Positions 19,579 through 29,468 of a stretch of DNA of 64,000 nt are shown here, one piece after another. Positions within the stretch are counted from its first letter, which is position 1. Each line of letters opens with the position of its first letter. Below the pieces are notes generated by a model that was given only the letters and a program-made list of their open reading frames with translations, searched no databases and had not been told where the DNA came from. The stretch comes from Prochlorococcus sp. AG-402-L09. Its GTDB lineage: Bacteria; Cyanobacteriota; Cyanobacteriia; PCC-6307; Cyanobiaceae. Made by a program: the position numbers and the translations under genes. The stretch covers positions 1 through 64,000 of the forward strand of contig QCIK01000005.1 of the NCBI GenBank assembly GCA_003216715.1, read 5' to 3'.

Positions 19579-21408
19579 CTAATCTGTACTGCTAGTTAAC
19601 TCATTATCAGATTTTTGCTCATACCATGCTTGCAACATTTTTTTTGCCATGGGTAGAGCATGTACTGAACCTCCACCAGGAGTATTCTGAGCAAATGCAA
19701 CAATAACTATTTCTCCAGAGTCATAAGGTGCAAAACCAGCAAACCATGCATGGTCAGCACCTCCACTACTATCTTCTGCAGTTCCAGTTTTACCAGCAAC
19801 TGGAGGAATAATAGTGGTATCTATATTTATTCCCATAGCAGTTCCACTAGTTACTACTTTTCGAAGCCCACGACGGATTGTGTCGAGTGTCTTATCTTGA
19901 ATGTCTACTTTTTTTAGATATTTTTCTGATCTCCAGTCTTTATTAGCATCAACTAAATGAGGAGTAATTAAATAACCACCATTTGCAAAAACTGCATATG
20001 CTCGTGCTAATTGCAATGGAGTAACTAGAACAACAGATTGACCAATAGATGCACTAGCCATATCCTCGACAATCCAGGGAGTTTCTCCAGGCCTCCCCCA
20101 TCCACGCCCCTCATCTGCCCATTTCTTATTCCCTACTAAGCCTTTATTTTCATCAAGAAAAGTCTCTATTCCAGTGTAATTATCGAAGCCAAGTTTGATT
20201 GCCGCATCATACAAGGCCTTCGACCCAGCCCCAACCCCCACTTGATAAAAGAAAGTATTACTAGAGACTCTAAATGCATCTTCATATCCAATCCACCCAA
20301 AACCTCTCTTATTATATTCTGGAAAACAATGACTCCCATATGTAATACAAGGAACCGTATTTAATTTTTGATTAGCAGGAAATAGACCACTTTCCATACC
20401 TGCAATAGCCGTTACAGGTTTCCATGTACTTCCTGGATCGTATGCATTAAATGCTCTACTCAAAAGAGGAAGATTAGATGACAAAAAAAGTTTGTTATAT
20501 TGTTTATTCGTAAAAGGCTGAGAAAAAAAATTTAGATCAAAAGTAGGTTGACTAGCAATTGCTCTAATTGCACCTGTACGTGAATCAATCGCTACTATTG
20601 CTCCTCCAGCTTTATCTGACAAGACTTCTTCGGCAGTCCTTTGTAGCTCTAGATCAAGAGTTAATTTAATATCTTTACCGGCTTTAGGCAGCTTTAACCC
20701 TAGACTTCGTTGAACCGTACCTATTGCATCAATCTCAAGCATTTCTCCTCCCCATTTGCCTCTCAATTCAGATTCAAAAGCAGCTTCAATACCTTTTCGT
20801 CCAATTCGATCAGAAAACTTATAACCTCTTTCTGAAAGCTCAGAAAACTCGTTTTGAGTTATCAATTGTGTATAACCTAAAGCATGTGCGGCTAAAGATT
20901 TATAAGGATAATTTCTCACTAAACCAATATCTATCTGAGCACCATATAAGTTACTTTCTTGTTCCTTAAATCTAATAACTTGCTCTACCGATAAATCAGT
21001 CAATAAAACTTTTTTATAGGGAGTATCCGAGTTAGTTTTGTTAAATGCGATCTCTAATTGATTTATAGAAATATTTAACAACTCAGACAAAGACTTTCTT
21101 AGATTAATCCATTCACTATTAGTTAAAAGCCTAGGTTGAATAGATAAAGAATAAAAGAGTTTATTATCTGCGAGAACCACACCATTACGATCTAATAATC
21201 TTCCTCTTATTGGTGGATTAGCAATTAGCTTAATTCTATTTTCTTCTGAAAGTTTTTTATAGTAGGGGCCATTAATTATTTGTATCCAAAACAGGCGGAC
21301 ACCTGTTACTGAAAAAATCAAGCACGTAAATAAAAAGAAAATTAAGGGTTGATTGAAACCTCCTACATGCTTTTTAGAACTGAGATGTAGTTTTTCTTTT
21401 TTCTTCAT
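19579..21408 (-). CDS. mrdA: penicillin-binding protein 2 (class B transpeptidase)
   Basis: PGSTWKPVTA (SxxK), SSN, KTGTAEDSSGGADHAWFAGFAP. Confidence 0.93.
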   Translation of the reverse strand: MKKKEKLHLSSKKHVGGFNQPLIFFLFTCLIFSVTGVRLFWIQIINGPYYKKLSEENRIKLIANPPIRGRLLDRNGVVLADNKLFYSLSIQPRLLTNSEWINLRKSLSELLNISINQLEIAFNKTNSDTPYKKVLLTDLSVEQVIRFKEQESNLYGAQIDIGLVRNYPYKSLAAHALGYTQLITQNEFSELSERGYKFSDRIGRKGIEAAFESELRGKWGGEMLEIDAIGTVQRSLGLKLPKAGKDIKLTLDLELQRTAEEVLSDKAGGAIVAIDSRTGAIRAIASQPTFDLNFFSQPFTNKQYNKLFLSSNLPLLSRAFNAYDPGSTWKPVTAIAGMESGLFPANQKLNTVPCITYGSHCFPEYNKRGFGWIGYEDAFRVSSNTFFYQVGVGAGSKALYDAAIKLGFDNYTGIETFLDENKGLVGNKKWADEGRGWGRPGETPWIVEDMASASIGQSVVLVTPLQLARAYAVFANGGYLITPHLVDANKDWRSEKYLKKVDIQDKTLDTIRRGLRKVVTSGTAMGINIDTTIIPPVAGKTGTAEDSSGGADHAWFAGFAPYDSGEIVIVAFAQNTPGGGSVHALPMAKKMLQAWYEQKSDNELTSSTD

Positions 21409-21416
21409 TTCTATAA

Positions 21417-21794
21417 TTATTCATCATCTATATTTTTTGAGTCATTATTAATAAAATGTCTCAATTGTTCTAGATTACTATCAATATTATTTAAAGTTGA
21501 AACCAAAGAATCTTGATCATTACTTTTATAATCAGGATAACTCTTTTCAACAGTCACATCAACAGAAACAACTGGATAGCCTAAACCAGGAATCAATTCA
21601 TCAATCTTATCCCTGACTTTCTTTGCAGAAGTTTTCCCATCAACCTGGAATTCTGATAACGGATCTTTTGATTTAAATACATCCATTATTTTTTGAAATC
21701 CACCAGTTTTAGCATTGTGAATAATGCCCATACCAAAAGGCAACGCAGACTCCATTGCAAATAGATGCAAATCCCTTATTTGATCTTTAGCCAT
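21417..21794 (-). CDS. conserved hypothetical protein
   Basis: 125-aa ORF, compact placement with neighbours. Confidence 0.65.
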   Translation of the reverse strand: MAKDQIRDLHLFAMESALPFGMGIIHNAKTGGFQKIMDVFKSKDPLSEFQVDGKTSAKKVRDKIDELIPGLGYPVVSVDVTVEKSYPDYKSNDQDSLVSTLNNIDSNLEQLRHFINNDSKNIDDE

Positions 21795-21810
21795 AATGGC
21801 TTAACAAAAG

Positions 21811-22422
21811 CTATTTAAGAATACCTGTTTCTGACGATGAAAAGTACGGAGTACAACTATTATTAGAAATACCTATAGACCACCCACCAAAGATAGACAT
21901 AACAATTATTGCTGCAAAGGGAAGAAAAGCTTGATGAGTAGTTTCAAGAGTTAACCATTCTCTCCAACCTCTTACAAAACGTTCTCTAGCAAATCTATTA
22001 CGCTCTTGTGAAGCTTGATTAATTTTTTTTCTAAAAGATCTTTTTACCCAATGCTCAAAAGACTTTTTCTTAGTTACTGCCATTTTTCTCTCGACCTCTA
22101 ACAATTGTCCTGCAGTAAGCTCAGGGTGAAAAGTGCTTATTAATTCAAGCGTTTTCAAAAACATTTCCACAGCTGCATCTTTTATTAATACCTCTTCATC
22201 TTTTAGAAAAGTCCAATCAACTTCAGGATAAAAGCGTGCTCTATTGAGGTTTATCTGCTCTTCACTTAACTGTCCAGGCTCTCTCAACCATCTATCAGTA
22301 TTGTTATCAAAACGTCGCCAATATAAAAACGGATTAATATAAACAACCTTTCCTGAGATGGTTATACTATCTTTCTGAAGGCGACGATTCAACCTTACCT
22401 CAGTCTGTTGTGCAACTGTCAA
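21811..22422 (-). CDS. conserved hypothetical membrane protein
   Basis: 203-aa ORF, basic/hydrophobic C-terminus. Confidence 0.7.
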   Translation of the reverse strand: MTVAQQTEVRLNRRLQKDSITISGKVVYINPFLYWRRFDNNTDRWLREPGQLSEEQINLNRARFYPEVDWTFLKDEEVLIKDAAVEMFLKTLELISTFHPELTAGQLLEVERKMAVTKKKSFEHWVKRSFRKKINQASQERNRFARERFVRGWREWLTLETTHQAFLPFAAIIVMSIFGGWSIGISNNSCTPYFSSSETGILK

Positions 22423-23097
22423 AAGTATTTAGCTATTGAACCAACTTATCTTTTTTTTTGGAACTAGACCACCCCTTCATTAGATTATTCAACTAAAGAA
22501 TCTCCAAGTTGATCTAACTTCATAGCAATATTGAACTTCTATCAAATATTGAAATCATTTCTACAGCAAAATTCACTAAGATCAAATTACGAAAATGATT
22601 TTGGAATTAGATGAGAATTTTAATCTTTTAAAACTATAAAATACAAATAGCTAAGTATTTTCTCTTAATTAAAATGACTAATTGCTGCGCTAAGTAAATC
22701 AAATTACTTAGGATAATATTTAATGATGTACTGCTCTAATTTTTATTTAGATATAACTTGAAAGAAGTTTGTTGCTTCTGATATTACTAAGGATTACATG
22801 AGTGAAGGTTAAAAAAATTAATCAAAGCTCATTTGATTATTCCTTTAGGAGACGTCATCATGATATCCCTTGCAAAATTCAACAGCACAATATAGGCCTT
22901 ATGCTTATCAATTTTTATTTGGTTCTCTATGGTTTGAATCTCATTTGTAATCCTATCTAACTAATTCCGTACAATTACTCTATAAATTATTAAAGCAAAC
23001 ATCCTAATTCTTACAGGAATAAGTATCTTTTTATAATAGGTTTGGCATAACATCAATAATTCAGTTATGTTCATTGCGAACATAATTAAAAATCACA

Positions 23098-23415
23098 ATG
23101 CTACGCAAGCAAGAAAAAAATGCTGTAACAAGGGGAATTCTCCTTGTCATCGGTTGGGGATGGGGTTTAGATAGGTTTTATGAAGGTGATAAAAAAGGTG
23201 GAATATTCTCAATAGTTGGTTGGGGAATTGTTTTCACAAGTTTTCTATTTTTAAAATGTTCAGGCATAGAATATGTTGATGGAGTAAAAGATTTTTCCAA
23301 CTACAGTCCAAATCCTTTAATTGTTCTCCCATTAATTGCTGGTTTATATGGAGTGTATTTAATTATCCGAAAGGGATTTAGATTAGCAAAACAGTTTGAA
23401 AACGCAGAAAACTAA
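23098..23415 (+). CDS. small TM2-like membrane protein
   Basis: GWGWGLDRFYEGDKKGGIFSIVGWGI resembles TM2 domain pattern. Confidence 0.6.
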   Translation: MLRKQEKNAVTRGILLVIGWGWGLDRFYEGDKKGGIFSIVGWGIVFTSFLFLKCSGIEYVDGVKDFSNYSPNPLIVLPLIAGLYGVYLIIRKGFRLAKQFENAEN

Positions 23416-23507
23416 GCTTGATAGTGGGCTTAAAATCAAAATAACTTATTCATGTAAGTCATTTTGTTTTTTGCTAGTGACAAACAGTCCGTAAAGGAGT
23501 AAAAATA

Positions 23508-23583
23508 AACTAACAGGACAACTCCTCACACAATCGTTCTGTTAAAAAAAGCACCCAACTTCTTGTAAGCAGGGTGCTTTTTA
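23508..23583 (+). ncRNA. yfr1: Yfr1-type cyanobacterial sRNA
   Basis: Contains ACTCCTCACAC (23521-23531) in a 16-nt loop closed by AACAGGAC/GTTCTGTT, followed by AAAAAGCACCC...GGGTGCTTTTT terminator. Confidence 0.8.
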
Positions 23584-23880
23584 AATGATTAATTGTACCC
23601 ATGGTAAATATGGGAATCAGAAACTACTCTGCTCATACTTGAGAGTATTGCTTCAAAAGCATGTTTGAAATTTGTAGAGAGTTAGATTTTCCGAAGTGGA
23701 AACAAGCAAGTCATTAATACTGAGCTCTAAAAAATAGCCCTATGCCCAACAAACAAGGCTGTTATTGTTTTTATTTTTGATCTAGAAAAAGAAATGCAAG
23801 CACCAAGCAATCAGAACGGTTTTCTTTACAATCTTTAAGCTAAAATCTTTAATAAATCAATTATTATTGGACTTTATCCA

Positions 23881-24123
23881 ATGACTGAAGACACTAACAA
23901 AGAGAAAAATAAATGCAGAAACAAAGGAAAAGCGATGTTTGCCTATGGAATTATTCAATTAAGTTCCAACGTAGTCTCTGCTGTTGCGCTTACAGCTATT
24001 GCATTTAGTTTTTGCTCAGTAAAAAAGGAAGCAAAAGTTTTCAATGATTGTGTAGACGAAGTGCGAGCAAGTGGGAAAAGTTCTTCAAATGCAGTTCGCT
24101 TCTGCAATGGCGGAAAAAAATAA
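23881..24123 (+). CDS. small membrane hypothetical protein
   Basis: 80-aa ORF with TM segment; terminator hairpin downstream. Confidence 0.5.
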   Translation: MTEDTNKEKNKCRNKGKAMFAYGIIQLSSNVVSAVALTAIAFSFCSVKKEAKVFNDCVDEVRASGKSSSNAVRFCNGGKK

Positions 24124-24847
24124 TTTTTTGAAATGTAAAGGTAAATTTTTTCTTCCAAGTGAATTAATCAAAAAAAAGGGGGGGGTGAATATTTTTATCA
24201 CTTCCCTTTTATTTATCTATATAAATTGCTTCCTTAGAAATCGTATATTTCTTCTATCCTTGCCCATTGCTCAATTTCATTTGTTGCTCGCTGAAATTCA
24301 GTCAGTTTAATTGCGCTTGTTCTTCCTCATTTAATTAATTTAAAACCCAGGAAGATATAAAAAAAGTAGCTAAATCTGGTTTAGAGCTATTTTTTTTCTA
24401 TCTGGAAATTTCTATTTTAGAGTTCTTTCAAATAAGCTTTATCCAAATAGTCAATTCTCCTTTATTCAACTATGAGATTTTATGTGATTCGATAAATGTT
24501 TTCAATGCCTATACTACCCATTTTATAACTGAGTTTTAAATATCGTTTACTAGAAGCCTCATGATTTTTTCTTGGTTTGGATTGTTTGCCCTCAATATTG
24601 TAATGAATTTATTAATTCATCTTCATTAACAATTTGCTGTTAGACAATATCGTATAGAGAATTGTAAGATTTTGTCATTTGTAAGTGACGTATGAAGCTT
24701 TTTTCCTTTCCCAAACTGTATGTTTGGAGACATAGAATAGATCACAGATAGACTCTTCAAGTTCTATTAATTAATACAAAGAGTTTTAAGAAGTTTAAAA
24801 TACTAATAGAGCTAGAATAAAATTACTTATATGAGTATTTCTGAGAA

Positions 24848-26425
24848 ATGAATGAATCTGAGAAAATAAAAGAAGTAAGAAAGCAAGCTAGTGAAATAAA
24901 AACATTTACAGTTCCATCTGCTCTAGTAGAAATTAAAGAAAATATTTCTATTTCTTCCAATACTCATTCTCAATCTGCTAAGCAAGAAATAATTAACCAG
25001 GCATTTAAGTTTCATGGAGAAGGAAACATTACTGAAGCAGCAAAATATTATAAATCATTTATTGATCAAGGCTTTAAACATCATATAGTGTTTTCTAATT
25101 ATGGAGCAATTTTAAAGGCTTTAGGTAAATCACAAGAAGCCGAAAAATCATATAGGCAAGCTATAGAATGTAATCCTAATTTCGCACAAGCTTATGCCAA
25201 TCTTGGAAACACTCTAAGGGATCTGGGGAAATTACAAGAAGCCGAAATATCAACACGTAAGGCTATTGAGCTTAATTCTAATTACGCAAAAGCACATTCT
25301 AATCTTGGAAATATATTGAGAGATCTTGGAAACCTAAAAGAAGCAGAAAAGTCCTATCTCAAAGCAATTGATCTGAAACCTGATTTTGCTAATGCGTATT
25401 CTAGTCTTGGATTATTACATCTACAAAAACATGAGCACGAATTATCATTAAAATATTTTTCAGAAAGTTGTGAATTACTTAGAGGAGTAAACAATAAAGA
25501 ATATACTAATAAAAGGTTTACAAGAATTAGCCAGGTTAAAATAAAACATGATATTGAACAATTTGAATATTTAGCATCTCAAAGTTACGATACTAAAAAA
25601 TATACTCAGCTTGCTATTCTTTATAAAAAAGTTGCCTCCGAAATTCATTGGCCATCGATAAATGCATTAGTTCTTTTAAATGATAAACATATCAACCTTC
25701 TAAAAGATAGTTATAATCGTTTATTAAATCAAAGAAATACTTCTATATTAAAAGAGGAAGCAGTTAATAACCTATTAGATGTTGATAAAATTACAAGCAA
25801 TTATTTTGACCATGATTTTGGATTAACTTACATTGATAATTTCTTAAGCAGTGCCGCTCTTGAATCTCTTCGACAATTTCTCCTTGAAAGTACAATTTGG
25901 TTTGACGTCAGAGAAAATGGATATCTCGGAGCGTATTTAAAAGAAGGTTTAGCTAATCCTTTAATTTTTCAGATAGCAGATGAACTTAGAAAAAAATTTC
26001 CAAAAATATTTTTGGATTATCCTATCAATCAAATATGGGCTTTCAAATATGATAACAGTGCAAAAAAGAAAAATTCATCTCTGAAAGGCATCAATGTTCA
26101 CGCAGATTTCGCCGCTATAAATGTCAATTTTTGGATTACTCCTAAGGAAGCAAACTTAAATCCTCAGTCTGGTGGATTAATCGTTTATGACGTAGAAGCA
26201 CCAAAAGATTGGGATTTTAAAACTTATAATCATGATGAGAAACGAATCAGAAAAGAACTAGAGAAAAGCCAAGGAAATACACATGTTATACCTTATAACG
26301 AAAATCGCGCTGTCGTCTTCAATTCAAATTTATTTCATGAAACTGATGATTATGAATTTCAAGAGGGCTATGAGAATCGTCGAATTAATGTCACGATATT
26401 ATTTGGAGAAAGAAGTAAAAGTTAA
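24848..26425 (+). CDS. TPR protein with C-terminal 2OG-Fe(II) oxygenase-like domain
   Basis: TPR units NLGNTLRDLGKLQEAEISTRKAIELN; C-terminal HADFAAINVNFWITP...GGLIVYD...NSNLFHETDDY...NRRINVTILFGER. Confidence 0.82.
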   Translation: MNESEKIKEVRKQASEIKTFTVPSALVEIKENISISSNTHSQSAKQEIINQAFKFHGEGNITEAAKYYKSFIDQGFKHHIVFSNYGAILKALGKSQEAEKSYRQAIECNPNFAQAYANLGNTLRDLGKLQEAEISTRKAIELNSNYAKAHSNLGNILRDLGNLKEAEKSYLKAIDLKPDFANAYSSLGLLHLQKHEHELSLKYFSESCELLRGVNNKEYTNKRFTRISQVKIKHDIEQFEYLASQSYDTKKYTQLAILYKKVASEIHWPSINALVLLNDKHINLLKDSYNRLLNQRNTSILKEEAVNNLLDVDKITSNYFDHDFGLTYIDNFLSSAALESLRQFLLESTIWFDVRENGYLGAYLKEGLANPLIFQIADELRKKFPKIFLDYPINQIWAFKYDNSAKKKNSSLKGINVHADFAAINVNFWITPKEANLNPQSGGLIVYDVEAPKDWDFKTYNHDEKRIRKELEKSQGNTHVIPYNENRAVVFNSNLFHETDDYEFQEGYENRRINVTILFGERSKS

Positions 26426-26439
26426 CTAGGCTCGTCCTA

Positions 26440-26466
26440 AAATCTTCCAGGGTTTTAGGAATAATT
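26440..26466 (+). terminator. rho-independent terminator-like hairpin
   Basis: TCCTAAAAtcttccagggTTTTAGGA followed by AT-rich tract. Confidence 0.45.
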
Positions 26467-26967
26467 TATAGATAAAATTTATACAACAACCTATTATAGG
26501 TATATATTTCAAATTAATGGTAATTGAAAATCATAATTCTATTAAATATATTCTTTTTCATTCCTGTCGCTCATTTTACCAGCGCTCCTTAACCTTTTTT
26601 GGAATATACTGGTCTAGAAGCACTAAGAACTTTATCAGGATTACTATTGCTTAGAAAGTGAATCGCATATAAAAATAATTAAATTTTCCTAATATTGTAG
26701 TCGTTTTCTGTACACCTATTTAAAAGTGCTAAATAATTTCAATTAGAGAAAATATCACTCTAAAAGGGAGTGTTTGAAATATATGACATTACAGCAATTT
26801 ATATGGATGCATCAATCTTCTATTTGCAATTAAGAGAAATAAAGAACAACTATTTATATATAGTTCTTTTAGATAAGAGATACACTCAATCTCACCAGTA
26901 AGCCGGGTTATCTGTTTTAACGTAAGTAGTCAAGATGACTAGAGCATCAATTTAATGAGGATGTTGT

Positions 26968-27696
26968 TTAAGCATCCCTCATCTCTAGAGATGCCCTAGT
27001 TTCATCTACAAAATGGATTTCCAGTTCATTACTAAAGATGTCCGTGCCGTTGGAGGGAACTTCAAGCGGTAAATTTCTATAAGTCAGCAAACAATTTTCC
27101 ATATTTAGTTCTTTTGATGAAAAATTTCCATCGTGCCGTCCACCCTTTGTCTTAAATTCTCCTGCTTCTGTTCTCGACCAGATGATAAACCAATCAAGTT
27201 TTTCCAATTTTTCTAGTTTTGCCTCATTCTCGTCGTGGTAGTTATCAGAATCAAAAAACTCCATTAGAGATGTCTCAATACTCTCACCATCAACTTCTAT
27301 TCCTCCTTCTTCCAAGTGAATCTTGTATTCCTCTGCTCCATCCTCTTCAAGAAGAACTTCATTATTAAAAGTCTTCTGAGCTAGTGCTAACATTTTTTCT
27401 TTTCTGTCATCAAGAATCTTGCTGATAACCATGTCTTCGTCCCAGTGACGCTCATCAATAACATATCGTAGTGCACCAAATCTTTCGGAAAGTGCCTTGT
27501 TAGCAGCATTTTTAGCAATCTTCGCTGCCTTTGCACTATCTTCATCAAGTTCCTGTTTCAAGCGTTTTATGTCACTCGCTAGTGCATCCATTTTTTTATA
27601 GAACTCGCCATAATATTTTCCCGCTCTCGTTTTTTCAGTTGAGTAGAAGACCTTAATGTATTGAATATCCCCGTTGTAAGTAACTTCAAATGACAT
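26968..27696 (-). CDS. hypothetical protein
   Basis: 242-aa ORF, charged coiled-coil-like N-terminus. Confidence 0.6.
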   Translation of the reverse strand: MSFEVTYNGDIQYIKVFYSTEKTRAGKYYGEFYKKMDALASDIKRLKQELDEDSAKAAKIAKNAANKALSERFGALRYVIDERHWDEDMVISKILDDRKEKMLALAQKTFNNEVLLEEDGAEEYKIHLEEGGIEVDGESIETSLMEFFDSDNYHDENEAKLEKLEKLDWFIIWSRTEAGEFKTKGGRHDGNFSSKELNMENCLLTYRNLPLEVPSNGTDIFSNELEIHFVDETRASLEMRDA

Positions 27697-27824
27697 TGGA
27701 TCTGAACTATTTTTTAATACTTGATATTGTGTATCAAATGATAACTTGATTATTCTACTCTTTTTGGAACACTAAAAATAGGTACTTTTTCTGTTGATTT
27801 TCTTTTTGGTCGAATTAAAAAGTT

Positions 27825-27912
27825 AATAACAGAACAACTTCTCACACATTAGTTTTGTGATCAAGAAAGACCCTCGATGCCACTTCTTCGCAGGGGGGTC
27901 TTTCTTGATGGA
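27825..27912 (+). ncRNA. second Yfr1-like sRNA candidate
   Basis: ACTTCTCACAC (27837-27847) in 16-nt loop closed by ACAGAAC/GTTTTGT; then 14-bp hairpin ATCAAGAAAGACCC/GGGTCTTTCTTGAT (27860-27909). Confidence 0.6.
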
Positions 27913-28715
27913 ATCAAAGGGAGTCCTTGGTAGAAAAATGAAACAATCATTTGACCGAACAGAGGAAAGTATTACTTTTATCTCTGTCGTAAGTAGCTAA
28001 GGATCCGCCAGTGAGTAGGTTGTTCCTTTTTCTCTGGCAATTGAAATGATTCCTCCATCGGGAATGACTTACACCAGCAATCAACCAATAAGAGAAGTAT
28101 TACCAACTCCAACAGGATGATTAGTCGCTCCTACTAGAGTTTTTTGTTTGTTCTTCATTCGAGATTCGTAATCTGTCATGGTTGCTCCGACTGTCTACAC
28201 ACAACTCTGGTATTGCACTGAGGAAGGTATCCCAACCAAATTAAAACACAAGATGATTGGACGATGAATCTGCTTATGAAACGTGGAACGAACTGCTATC
28301 AAATGATTGGGAATTATTAGAGCATCAAATCAATGCTGTCTCTTAGTATTTCATCAATACCTTTCTATTCACTACTCTGCAAAACGGATTTCTTGCTTTT
28401 GCAACTTGATCGGCATCCTCAAATCTATCTACATGAACTATTTCTTTGATGACCATCCCTCCAACGAAACAAGAAACTTCGACTTTCATTGTTGACCTCC
28501 TCCCGGTTTGGAATCAAGAGTTCATCTTTAATTGATATCTCTATGAAAACCCATTCACCTTTCTCAAGCAATAGAGCATCAGCATTACATCAATAATCAT
28601 TCTGTCAGGTTCTTTTTTGCTGTGTGCGAATCTTTTTGACAACGTCTACAAGATATACATTAAGGATATGATTGGATTTGTATTTATCCGGAACTAAAAT
28701 GAGGATTGCTTTTTG

Positions 28716-29462
28716 CTAGTACTTATCAAGCTGGTTTAGAAATTTTCTACTTCTTTCATGCTTTGCATTAGAGAAGAAAATATCTGGAGTAGTTGTTTCT
28801 ATAACTTTGCCTGAGTCCATAAACAAAACCTGATCACTTACCTCTTTAGCAAAACCTATTTCATGTGTTACTACAATCATTGTCATTCCTTGCTTAGCAA
28901 GTCTTCTCATCGCATCAAGTACTTCGTTTATTCGCTCTGGATCTAGAGCGCTAGTCGGTTCGTCGAATAAAAGTAATTCAGGCTTTAAGGCTAGAGCTCT
29001 TGCAATCGCTACTCGTTGTTGCTCTCCACCACTAAGTTGACTTGGATATTTTTTTGCATGTGAATCTATTCCCATTTGGCTCAAGAGATACATACCATAT
29101 TCTTCAGCTTCAATTTGACGACGTTTTTGTACATGTACTGGAGCGAGAGTGATATTCTCAAGGATTGAAAGGTGAGGAAATAAATTGAATTGTTGAAAAA
29201 CCATTCCTACTCTTTTTCTTATTTTTTGGATTTTTCGTTCATTATGATCAGGATCTATTTTAATTCCTAGAACATTGACTTCTCCCTTATCAAAAGTTTC
29301 AAGGCCATTGAAAGTACGAATTAAAGTACTTTTTCCTGACCCTGAGGGTCCCATAACTACAAGGACTTTGCCTTGATTGACGGTAAGAGAAACATTATCA
29401 AGAGCTAGCAATCCTTTTGTATAAGACTTGGTTAAATTTTTAGCAATAACAATAGGTTTCAT
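28716..29462 (-). CDS. polar amino acid ABC transporter ATP-binding protein
   Basis: GPSGSGKST, LSGGEQQRVAIARALALKPELLLFDEPTSALDPE. Confidence 0.93.
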   Translation of the reverse strand: MKPIVIAKNLTKSYTKGLLALDNVSLTVNQGKVLVVMGPSGSGKSTLIRTFNGLETFDKGEVNVLGIKIDPDHNERKIQKIRKRVGMVFQQFNLFPHLSILENITLAPVHVQKRRQIEAEEYGMYLLSQMGIDSHAKKYPSQLSGGEQQRVAIARALALKPELLLFDEPTSALDPERINEVLDAMRRLAKQGMTMIVVTHEIGFAKEVSDQVLFMDSGKVIETTTPDIFFSNAKHERSRKFLNQLDKY

Positions 29463-29468
29463 GAATTA

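Noticed and set aside
20724-20969. Plus-strand ORF inside mrdA
   Set aside because: Antisense to a conserved PBP2 coding region; no independent support.
24071-24310. 79-aa + strand ORF
   Set aside because: Overlaps the 23881 ORF end and runs through a terminator hairpin; low-complexity hydrophobic translation.
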